Shown here piece after piece: positions 24,392 through 31,297 of a stretch of 64,000 nt of DNA (position 1 is the first letter of the stretch; each line of letters starts with the position of its first letter). A model generated the notes under the pieces. That model was not told where the DNA came from. It ran no database searches and saw nothing but the letters and a program-made list of their open reading frames with translations. The stretch spans positions 193,053-257,052 of the forward strand of contig CAVPFB010000002.1 of the NCBI GenBank assembly GCA_963703665.1, given 5' to 3'. Both the position numbers and the translations under genes were made by a program. This DNA is from AP-15 sp963703665. GTDB lineage: Bacteria; Pseudomonadota; Alphaproteobacteria; ATCC43930; CGMCC-115725.

Positions 24392-25825
24392 TCACCCGGT
24401 CCGCGACAGCGCGCGCAGCACGCCCGCGGCGGCGACCCGTCCCTCGCCGCGATAGGCCTCGTGATTGGCCTCGATGTCGGCGAGCCGGTAGACATAGTTG
24501 ACCATGATCCCGGCGGATTGCTGCAGGCCCTTCGGCGAGACGTCGCCCTGCCAGTTCAGCCGCTCGATGCGCGCGCCGTTGCTCAGGTGGAAATGCGCGA
24601 CCGGGTCGAGCGCCCGGCCCGAGGGCGCCCGTTCGCGCAGCAGGTAGCGCGCGCACAGCCGCAGCAGCGGCTCGCGCAGGGCCGCGGCGAGCTGCGGCTC
24701 GGCAGGCCAATCCGGGCGGTCGAGCAGGGCCCTCAGATCGCGTTCCGTGATCCGCTCGCCGAGTGCTTCGATCGCGCTCCGCTCGGCCGGCAGCAACAGC
24801 GCTTCCGGTGCCGCTTCGCTCTGCCGATCGAGCCAGGCGCGGAACCCCGGGACCGGCGACAGGGTCGCGAACACCTTTAGGCGGGGCAGGTCGATCGCCA
24901 AGGCGTCGACGACGCGCTTGATCAAAAAATCGCCAAAGCTGATCCCGGCCAGACCCTGCTGACAATTCGAGATCGAGTAGAAGATCGCGGTGTCGGCGGC
25001 CTGTGGATCGCCGATCGGCGCCGCCTCGTCGAGCAGCGCGTTGACGTCGCTGGCCATCCCCGCCACCAGCGCCACCTCGACGAAGATCAGCGGCTCGTCG
25101 GGCATGCGCGGGTGAAAAAAGGCAAAGCAGCGACGGTCGGCCTCGAGCCGGTTTTTCAGATCGGTCCAGCTGCGGATTTCGTGCACCGCTTCGTAGGCCA
25201 TCAGCTTTTCAAGCAATGCCGCCGGCGATTCCCAGCCGATTCGCTGCAATTCGAGAAAGCCGATGTCGAACCAATTGGCGAGCAGCCGCTTCAGGTCCTC
25301 TTCGAGGCCGTGCAGCAACGGGTCGTTCCGGCCGAGGACGAGCAGCTCGGCGCGGCGGTCGACCAGGAACTTGACCCCTTCGGGCAGTGCGTTGAACTGG
25401 CGCAGAAGGGTGATGCGCGGCGGTTCCAGCGCGTTGCGCAGCTCGCGCTCGGCCGCGGCCCGCTCGACCGTTCCCTCCGCCCTGGCGAGCGCGGCGCAGC
25501 AGCGATCGATCCCGGCGCGGTCGACATCGAACTCGCCGGCGAGCAGCCGCAGGAAGCGCTCGCGTCCGTGGGCGTCGAGCAAGAGATAGGTGCGGCCGAG
25601 ATCGGCGGCCCGCGCGCGCGCCGTGACCTCGCCGCCGCGCCCGTCGAGACAGCTCAGCATCTGCTCGCGCAGCCGGCCGGCATCGTCGCCGGAAAGCTCG
25701 GGGCGCGGGGCGCGGGTCAGGACACCGCGTGCGGAGAGCGCGATGTCGCGCCAGGCGCCGCGCAGATTGCTCAACGTCCGGTCGAAGACGCCCTCGAAAA
25801 AACCGGCGGGCGGGCGAGCGCTCAT
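24392..25825 (-). CDS. Malonyl-CoA decarboxylase
   Basis: This enzyme converts malonyl-CoA to acetyl-CoA and CO2. The 477-residue protein shows AVHEIRSWTDLKNRL, FFHPRMPDEPLIFVEVALV, AIFYSISNCQQGLAGISFG and the C-terminal catalytic stretch VAHFHLSNGARIERLNW, with the His-Ser pair known from the family. I start at the ATG at 25825 (MSARPPAGFFE); the open frame extends upstream without similarity. It is followed by nothing obvious before tRNA-Leu. No malonate transport or ligase genes are adjacent, so its physiological substrate source is not visible. Confidence 0.93.
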   Translation of the reverse strand: MSARPPAGFFEGVFDRTLSNLRGAWRDIALSARGVLTRAPRPELSGDDAGRLREQMLSCLDGRGGEVTARARAADLGRTYLLLDAHGRERFLRLLAGEFDVDRAGIDRCCAALARAEGTVERAAAERELRNALEPPRITLLRQFNALPEGVKFLVDRRAELLVLGRNDPLLHGLEEDLKRLLANWFDIGFLELQRIGWESPAALLEKLMAYEAVHEIRSWTDLKNRLEADRRCFAFFHPRMPDEPLIFVEVALVAGMASDVNALLDEAAPIGDPQAADTAIFYSISNCQQGLAGISFGDFLIKRVVDALAIDLPRLKVFATLSPVPGFRAWLDRQSEAAPEALLLPAERSAIEALGERITERDLRALLDRPDWPAEPQLAAALREPLLRLCARYLLRERAPSGRALDPVAHFHLSNGARIERLNWQGDVSPKGLQQSAGIMVNYVYRLADIEANHEAYRGEGRVAAAGVLRALSRTG

Positions 25826-25880
25826 GATGGCCGTTGCGGAAGTGGCGGAGGCTGACAGAGACGCGACGCCGGCCCCGCCG

Positions 25881-27401
25881 TCAACCCCCAAGCGCGCCGG
25901 CCCCAAGCGCATCCGGCTGCCGCCTGCCGGCAAGATCGCGCAGCGCCGAGGCCAGCGCCTCGACCAGATCCTCGGCGACGAGCCCGGCGCCTACCCGGCC
26001 GGCGGCCTCGCCATGCAGCCACACCGCCGCGGCCGCCGCCGCGAACGGCTCCATTTCTTGTGTCAAGAGCCCCAGCATCATGCCGGCGAGGACATCGCCG
26101 CTGCCGGCCGTGGCCAGGTCGGGCGGCGCGTTGGCGTTGATCGCGACGCGGCCGTCCGGTGCGGCGACGACCGTGTCCGCCCCCTTCAGCACGATGACCG
26201 CACCGCTCTGCCGCGCCGCGCGACGCGCCCGCTCGGTCTTGCTGCCGCCAGCGTCGAACAGGCGGGCGAACTCACCCTCGTGCGGCGTCATTACGACCGG
26301 CGAGCGGATCGCCGCGAACAGGGCCTGCGGGTCGGCGGCGAACGAGGTCAGCGCATCGGCGTCGAGCACCGCCCGCTTGGCCGCCGCGAGGATCGCCAGC
26401 ACTTTGTCGCGGGTCTCGGCCCCAACCCCGGCGCCGGGGCCGATCAGCGCCGCATTCCGCCGCCGGTCGGCGAGCAGGCCGGGGAAGTCGTCGAGAGCCG
26501 AGATCGGATGGACGATGACCCCGGTCAGCGCCGCGGCATAGATCGGAAACGCGCTTTCGGGCGCCGCAACGGTGACCAGGCCGGCGCCGAGCCGGGCGGC
26601 GGCGCGCGCTGCGAGGCGGCCCGCCCCGGTCATCACCGCCCCGCCGGCCACCAGCGCGTGTCCGCGGGTGTATTTGTGGCTGTCGAGGCCGGGTCGGGGC
26701 AAGCCGGCGAGCCACCAGCCCGGGTCGTTCGCGGCGGTATCGGGTGCCAACCGGTCGAGCACCGCGTCCGGGATGCCGATCTGCGCCAGCACCGTCTCGC
26801 CGCAATAGATCCGCCCCGGCAGCAGGAGGTGCCCAGGTTTTTTGCGAAAGAACGTGATGGTCAGCGCCGCCATCGGCGCCGCCCCGCGGATCTCGCCGCT
26901 CGCGCCGTCGACCCCGCTCGGCACGTCGACCGCGACGACCGGCAATCCGCGCCGGCCGAGCCCCTCGACGACGGCGAGCGCCGCACCTTCGATCGGCCGC
27001 GCCAGCCCGGCGCCAAAGATCGCATCGACGACCAGCCCGGCGTCGCCGAGGGCTTCGGGCGTCAGCGGTTCGGCCGGCCCCGGCCAGCGGGCGGCTGCGG
27101 CAGCGGCGTCGCCGCGCAACGTCGCGCGATCGCCGAGCAGCGCCATCCGCACCTTCCAGCCGCGTTCGGCCAGCAGGCGTGCCGCAACAAAGCCGTCACC
27201 GCCATTGTTGCCCGGTCCGCACAGCACAGCGACCGGCCGCGGCGGCCAGCGCCGCGAGACGGCGTCGGCGACCGCGCGCCCCGCGTTCTCCATCAGCGCG
27301 CTGCCGGCGATGCCGCCGGCGAGTGCCAGCCGGTCCGCCTCGCCCATCTGCTGCGGCGTCAGCAGCGCGTGGCGGCGCCAGCCCTCGGGGGAAATCGTCA
27401 T
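25881..27401 (-). CDS. nnr: Bifunctional NAD(P)HX epimerase / ADP-dependent NAD(P)HX dehydratase
   Basis: This enzyme repairs hydrated NADH and NADPH. The N-terminal YjeF epimerase domain has GSALMENAGRAVAD and LCGPGNNGGDGFVAARLL. The C-terminal ribokinase-like dehydratase domain has GPGAGV, VMTPHEGEFARLF and the nucleotide site ATAGSGDVLAGMMLGLL. It is 506 residues, normal for the fused form. It precedes the malonyl-CoA decarboxylase gene in the same direction, 55 bp apart. Confidence 0.96.
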   Translation of the reverse strand: MTISPEGWRRHALLTPQQMGEADRLALAGGIAGSALMENAGRAVADAVSRRWPPRPVAVLCGPGNNGGDGFVAARLLAERGWKVRMALLGDRATLRGDAAAAAARWPGPAEPLTPEALGDAGLVVDAIFGAGLARPIEGAALAVVEGLGRRGLPVVAVDVPSGVDGASGEIRGAAPMAALTITFFRKKPGHLLLPGRIYCGETVLAQIGIPDAVLDRLAPDTAANDPGWWLAGLPRPGLDSHKYTRGHALVAGGAVMTGAGRLAARAAARLGAGLVTVAAPESAFPIYAAALTGVIVHPISALDDFPGLLADRRRNAALIGPGAGVGAETRDKVLAILAAAKRAVLDADALTSFAADPQALFAAIRSPVVMTPHEGEFARLFDAGGSKTERARRAARQSGAVIVLKGADTVVAAPDGRVAINANAPPDLATAGSGDVLAGMMLGLLTQEMEPFAAAAAAVWLHGEAAGRVGAGLVAEDLVEALASALRDLAGRRQPDALGAGALGG

Positions 27402-27509
27402 CGCCGAGATGTGCGATGCCAGCCGCGCGGCGGAAAGCCGGCTCCGCCGCGGCCATGATCATGCGCGGGCCGCTTGCTCGCCGCCTCGATCCACCCCATG
27501 ATAGCCGTC

Positions 27510-27740
27510 ATGGCAACTGACTCGGAAGTACTCGACTTTATTCGCGCAAATTTCGCGCGCGTCAACGAGCGGCTCGACCGCATCGAGGTCCGCCTCGGCG
27601 AACTCACGACACGCATCGGAGCGATCGAGCGCGGTTTGGCCGGTATGAAGGTCGACTATGCCGCTACTCAACTCCGCCTCGACAACATGGATCTTCGGAT
27701 CGAGCGCATCGAGCGGCGGCTCAGTTTGATCGACGCGTGA
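27510..27740 (+). CDS. Small coiled-coil protein of unknown function
   Basis: This 76-residue protein starts at MATDSEVLDFIRANFARVN (the open frame begins at 27474) and has heptad-like spacing of Leu/Ile/Met with many Arg and Glu (RLDRIEVRLGELTTRIGAIE, then LRLDNMDLRIERIERRLSLI). It has no enzymatic motif or membrane segment. A related, frameshifted protein lies at 28076 on the other side of tRNA-His, with the shared blocks GLAGMK.D and RR(I/L).(R/V)(I/V)ERRL. Small coiled-coil proteins of this sort are common in alphaproteobacteria, with no known role. Confidence 0.6.
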   Translation: MATDSEVLDFIRANFARVNERLDRIEVRLGELTTRIGAIERGLAGMKVDYAATQLRLDNMDLRIERIERRLSLIDA

Positions 27741-27824
27741 GCGGTTCAGCGGCCGATCTCGACGCCCGGTCTGCGACGCCTGGCCTTGACGGCCAGGGCC
27801 CGAACCGCTACCTCCAGCCGCGAT

Positions 27825-27900
27825 GGCGGGTGTAGCTCAGTTGGTTAGAGCGCCAGATTGTGGATCTGGATGTCGCCGGTTCAAATCCGGTCACTCGCCC
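27825..27900 (+). tRNA. tRNA-His (GTG)
   Basis: The 76-base cloverleaf has acceptor stem GGCGGGT with ACTCGCC, anticodon stem CCAGA/TCTGG around TTGTGGA (anticodon GTG) and discriminator C. Only CA follows, so CCA is not fully encoded. The base before position 1 is T, so the extra 5' G must be added by the His-specific guanylyl mechanism rather than encoded, in line with an alphaproteobacterial origin. Confidence 0.93.
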
Positions 27901-28075
27901 CAATTCTTCAGCGTTCCAAAAGAACACTGGTCGCGCACAAGACCTTACAGTATAAGCCGGACGGCTCAGGCTGCCCCAGCGCGATTGGCAACAAACTGCC
28001 GTTTCGGGCCGATCGCAGGTGCGGATACGGCTTGTCGGTCGGCACCCCGTAGTTTCCGAGGCGGAGGGATGGTTC

Positions 28076-28301
28076 GTGAGTAACGAGCGCAGTGACTTGA
28101 TCGTCAACATGCTGCGCGCCATCCGCGACAAGCAGGACGAGCACGATCGCAAGTTCGACAAGGTGGTCACCCCGCTTGATGCGCTCGAGCATGACTTTGC
28201 CGGAATGAAGATGGATTTCGCCGGCATGCAGGTTCGAACTCGACAACATTTCCCGGCGCCTCGATCGCGTCGAGCGTCGACTGGAGCTGACCGAGGCCTA
28301 G
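28076..28301 (+). pseudogene. Coiled-coil paralogue of the 27510 gene, one frameshift
   Basis: A GTG start at 28076 with GGAGG ten bases upstream reads MSNERSDLIVNMLRAIRDKQ and on to FAGMKMDFAGMQ. One base too many near 28230 moves the frame. The next frame continues FELDNISRRLDRVERRLELT and stops at 28301, giving a 74-residue coiled-coil protein. Both halves match the layout of the gene at 27510, so this looks like an old duplication around tRNA-His. The shift may be a sequencing error. Confidence 0.5.
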
Positions 28302-28323
28302 GTTTCGTCGGCAGGAGGCAACC

Positions 28324-28590
28324 GTGGTTGCGATCATCGAAGGGAAGGAAGAGGCGGGCGGCGCCAAATATATCGAATTCAGGGTCTATCGCAGCCCGAC
28401 GCACCCCGATCGCATTCTGGGGAGCTGGCGCTTTGCCCACGGCCAGTCGACGCTCGTCGATCAGAGCAAGCCCGACGCTGCCGCGGCGGGCGAGTTTCGC
28501 CACGCCGTCGACTGCGCCGACCTGCACGGCATACCCTTCGTGTGGGTCAACGATCCCGATGAATTGTTTCCGCCCTGGGAACGCCGGTAA
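28324..28590 (+). CDS. Conserved small protein of unknown function
   Basis: An 88-residue soluble protein begins at a GTG with AGGAGG eight bases upstream. It reads MVAIIEGKEEAGGAKYIEFR, GSWRFAHGQSTLV and ends HGIPFVWVNDPDELFPPWER. The aromatic acidic end and mixed alpha/beta pattern are not ones I can assign to a family. The strong ribosome site and typical codon use make it a believable gene. It may be co-transcribed with the 35-residue basic ORF downstream. Confidence 0.6.
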   Translation: MVAIIEGKEEAGGAKYIEFRVYRSPTHPDRILGSWRFAHGQSTLVDQSKPDAAAAGEFRHAVDCADLHGIPFVWVNDPDELFPPWERR

Positions 28591-28633
28591 ACCGCGGCGG
28601 GCTCGGGCTCGCCGCAACTGCAGGAGACCGTAA

Positions 28634-28741
28634 TTGAAAAAAGCGCAGCCGCGCCAACCCCGGACCCGTGAACGCATGGCCCGGCGCAAGGCCAAGCTGA
28701 AGGCAAAGCGGCGGCGCCAGCGGGTCCGTGCGCAAGGCTAG
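28634..28741 (+). CDS. Very basic 35-residue peptide
   Basis: A TTG start with AGGAG nine bases upstream opens a short frame beginning MKKAQPRQPRTRERMARRKA and ending RVRAQG. About half of the residues are Lys or Arg. It lies 43 bp after the 28324 gene in the same direction. Size and charge resemble small ribosome- or nucleic-acid-binding peptides, but I recognise no family. The good ribosome site and clean stop are the only support. Confidence 0.4.
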   Translation: MKKAQPRQPRTRERMARRKAKLKAKRRRQRVRAQG

Positions 28742-28851
28742 CAGCTCGGTCGGCCGCCGCTGCGAGCGGCTGTTCAACAGAGGTCCGCCATAGCGCGGCC
28801 GCTTTGAACGCATTGCTTTGTCTGCTGGCCGCCCCGAGAAAAAACAAGTCG

Positions 28852-29304
28852 TCAGCGATGGAGGGCGCGGCAAGCCGGGCACAGCCCGCGCGCCTCGATA
28901 ACCTGACGGGCGACGGCAAAGCCGCGGCCCTCGCCGAGCCGGCGCAGGCTCGCGACGATGGCGTCGTCGCGGATCTCCTCGGCAGCGCCGCAATCGTCGC
29001 AGATCATGAACTGGCTTTCGTGCGGATGCTCGACATCGCCGCAGGCGAGGTAGGCGCTGGCGCTCTCGATCTTGTGAATCAGCTTGCCTTCGAGCAGGAA
29101 GTCGAGCGCGCGATAGACCGTCGGCGGCCCGAGCTTGCCGCGCTCGTGATGCAATTCGGCGAGCAGCGCGTAGGCGCCGATCGGCTGATCGGCGGCGAGG
29201 ATCAGCTCCAACACCCGCCGCCGCGTCGGCGTCAGCCGCGTCCCGCGCAACGAGCAGAGCCGTTGGGCCCGCGCCAGTGCCGCTTCGATGTCCCGCGACC
29301 TCAC
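28852..29304 (-). CDS. zur: Fur-family regulator, probably Zur
   Basis: This 150-residue metal-dependent repressor has a winged helix with the recognition block GPPTVYRALDFLLEGKLIHK, then a metal region ECxxHxxH-like (CGDVEHPHESQFMICDDCGA) and a C-terminal CPAC pair. The ICDDCG plus CPAC cysteines form the structural zinc site. ARAQ...C..RGTRLTP and LIHKIES favour Zur over Fur. It is divergent from a DUF2946/CopC/CopD metal cluster, a sensible target, but I find no clear Zur palindrome in 29305-29456. Confidence 0.85.
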   Translation of the reverse strand: MRSRDIEAALARAQRLCSLRGTRLTPTRRRVLELILAADQPIGAYALLAELHHERGKLGPPTVYRALDFLLEGKLIHKIESASAYLACGDVEHPHESQFMICDDCGAAEEIRDDAIVASLRRLGEGRGFAVARQVIEARGLCPACRALHR

Positions 29305-29456
29305 GATCGGTCTTTCCGCGCCTTGCTCGGCAACCGCCGATCGCCGCCACGGTAGGCATTACCGGGCCGAGAAGCAAGCCGCCCACCCGATAGACAAGCT
29401 GCCGCACTGTCTCTAACCTCTACCCAGAGGCGTGCCCGCGGCGGCCGTGGGCGCCG

Positions 29457-29909
29457 ATGGGGATCGGGTTGAAGGCACCAAACCGGCTGAGCCTCGGAGC
29501 CATCGCCGCGTGGCTCGGCATGATCGCGCTGGGTTTCAACGCGCTCGTCCCAATTCACCTCGCTTTCGATCTCGCCGACAATTTCGCGAGTGGCGGACGG
29601 CAGCGGGGCGTCGGCGCCGCCGAACACGGTCTCGAATGGCGTGTGCTGGCGCTCGTCACCGGGCACGACGAGCCCGAGGCCAAACCCGACGGCCACCACG
29701 GACCCCAGCACGACGCCGACTGCGCGGTGTGCAGCTCGCTCGGCACCCTCGCCGGCTTCGCCCCGGCCGCCGCCGTCCCATTGCCGGTTCCGGTTCGCGT
29801 CGAGGCTCCGATCCTGCTCGCGGCGGCGGCCAGCGAGCCGCCTGCAGCACCCGCGGTCGCCTACCGCTCCCGCGCTCCCCCGTTCGCAACGGCCGACCCG
29901 AATACATAG
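29457..29909 (+). CDS. DUF2946-like protein, probable metal-linked membrane or periplasmic protein
   Basis: This 150-residue protein has one N-terminal hydrophobic segment (IAAWLGMIALGFNALVPIHL). A His-rich stretch (GHDEPEAKPDGHHGPQHD) then leads into DCAVCSSLGTLAGF; the His plus CxxC pattern followed by a hydrophobic Pro/Ala end is the DUF2946 layout. It is first in a cluster with an outer-membrane-like protein, CopC and CopD, and is divergent from the Zur-like gene, which suggests a role in copper or zinc handling. Exact function is unknown. Confidence 0.65.
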   Translation: MGIGLKAPNRLSLGAIAAWLGMIALGFNALVPIHLAFDLADNFASGGRQRGVGAAEHGLEWRVLALVTGHDEPEAKPDGHHGPQHDADCAVCSSLGTLAGFAPAAAVPLPVPVRVEAPILLAAAASEPPAAPAVAYRSRAPPFATADPNT

Positions 29910-29969
29910 CCACCCGCCGGAGCCGCATCGCGGCGATCCGGCAGCTTGCGATTCTTGGGGAGCACGATC

Positions 29970-30881
29970 ATGCACCGCGTCCTTTGCCGCGGCCTCGCCG
30001 CTGCGACCGTGGCGGCGTTCTTGCCCGGCGCCGAGGCCCTGGCGCACGGCTTTGCCGGCGACCGCTTTTTCCCGGCCACGATCCTGACCGACGACCCGTT
30101 TGTCGCCGACGAGGCTTCGCTGCCGACCCTCACCCTCGACCCGACCCGGAGCGACGGCTCGCGGGAGTACGACCTCGGCAGCGATCTCTCGATGCTGATC
30201 ACCCCCAGCTGGGACTTCACGCTCAGCACCGACTGGGCCCATACCCGCACCCCGGGCGTCGGCACGCAGACCGGGTTCCAGGGTCTAACCACCGGCACGC
30301 AATACCAGCTGTTCATCAATGCCGAGCACGAGGCCATGGCGCTCGCCGCGCTCGACGTGACCTGGGGAAATACCGGCAACCTGGCGGTGGGAGCGCCCGC
30401 CGTTACCACGCTGTCGCCGACCTTCGACTTTGGCAAAGGCTTTGGCGACCTGCCCAATTCGCTGACCTGGCTGCGCCCCTTCGCCTTGACCGGCAATCTG
30501 AGCCTCAATTTTCCGACCGAGGCGGAAACCGAGGGCATGCCCAACCCGAACAGCATCTTTTACGGTTTCGCGGTCGAATACAGCATTCCCTATCTGCAGA
30601 GCGAGGTTAAAAACATCGGGCTCGGGCCACCCTTTGATCGCATGATCCCGCTGGTCGAATTCGCGCTGACCTCGCCGTTCAACCGCGGCCAGACCGGCAC
30701 GACCACCGGAACGGTGCAGCCCGGGGTGATCTGGGCCGGGCAATATTTCCAGGTCGGCGCGGAGATGATCATCCCGACCAACAGCCTGTCCGGGCACGGG
30801 ATCGGCGGCATCGTGCAGCTGCATTTCTATCTCGATGATCTGTTCCCGAACAGCATCGGAAGGCCGATCTCCCAATGGTGA
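29970..30881 (+). CDS. Exported beta-barrel-like protein of the copper cluster
   Basis: This 303-residue protein has a signal peptide (RGLAAATVAAFLPGAEALAH) and a GGGGAG ribosome site before the ATG at 29970. The mature part alternates short hydrophobic and polar strands with aromatic ends and finishes IVQLHFYLDDLFPNSIGRPI, compatible with an outer-membrane barrel. It overlaps the start of copC by seven bases. Similar proteins occur beside CopC/CopD genes in soil proteobacteria, but I do not know an assigned function. Confidence 0.6.
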   Translation: MHRVLCRGLAAATVAAFLPGAEALAHGFAGDRFFPATILTDDPFVADEASLPTLTLDPTRSDGSREYDLGSDLSMLITPSWDFTLSTDWAHTRTPGVGTQTGFQGLTTGTQYQLFINAEHEAMALAALDVTWGNTGNLAVGAPAVTTLSPTFDFGKGFGDLPNSLTWLRPFALTGNLSLNFPTEAETEGMPNPNSIFYGFAVEYSIPYLQSEVKNIGLGPPFDRMIPLVEFALTSPFNRGQTGTTTGTVQPGVIWAGQYFQVGAEMIIPTNSLSGHGIGGIVQLHFYLDDLFPNSIGRPISQW

Positions 30882-31252
30882 CCGCACGCAAGATTGTGGC
30901 CGCCGCGGCCCTCGCCGCCGCCGTCACCCTCGGGGCGCGCACCGTGCAGGCGCACGCTTTTCTCGACCATTCGAGCCCGGCGGTCGGCAGCTCGGTGCCG
31001 ACCGCGCCCGCGGCCGTGACGATGTGGTTCACGCAGCAGCTCGAACCGGCTTTCACCACGGCGACGGTGACCGACCAATCCGGCAATCCCGTCGATACGG
31101 GCCCGGCTCAGGTCGATCCGAAAGATCCGACCGAGCTGCGAGTGCCGCTGAAGCCGTTGCCGCCCGGCACCTATACCGTCGCGTGGCGCGCCCTCTCGGT
31201 CGACACCCACACGACCACCGGGCACTTCACCTTTACGGTGGGCGGCGGGTGA
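30875..31252 (+). CDS. copC: Copper resistance protein CopC
   Basis: This periplasmic copper-binding protein has 125 residues including the signal peptide (IVAAAALAAAVTLGARTVQA). The mature N-terminus is HAFLDHSSPA, whose first histidine is the expected Cu(II) ligand (histidine brace). The C-terminal SVDTHTTTGHFTFTV gives the Asp and His partners. This is the Cu(II)-only short form without a methionine-rich Cu(I) site. It precedes copD by 45 bp. Confidence 0.94.
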   Translation: MVTARKIVAAAALAAAVTLGARTVQAHAFLDHSSPAVGSSVPTAPAAVTMWFTQQLEPAFTTATVTDQSGNPVDTGPAQVDPKDPTELRVPLKPLPPGTYTVAWRALSVDTHTTTGHFTFTVGGG

Positions 31253-31297
31253 GCCCGTCGGGTTCGTAGCGACAGCCAATCGGGAGCGGAGAAAGCG

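Noticed and set aside
25590..27458. A 622-codon open frame opposite nnr
   Set aside because: The minus strand encodes a complete two-domain NAD(P)HX repair enzyme; the plus frame is Arg/Pro/Ala-rich noise.
29457..30610. Alternative overlapping plus-strand frame of 392 codons over the DUF2946-like gene and its neighbour
   Set aside because: The chosen frames have a signal peptide, His/CxxC motifs and proper ribosome sites. The alternative frame is Arg-rich and featureless.
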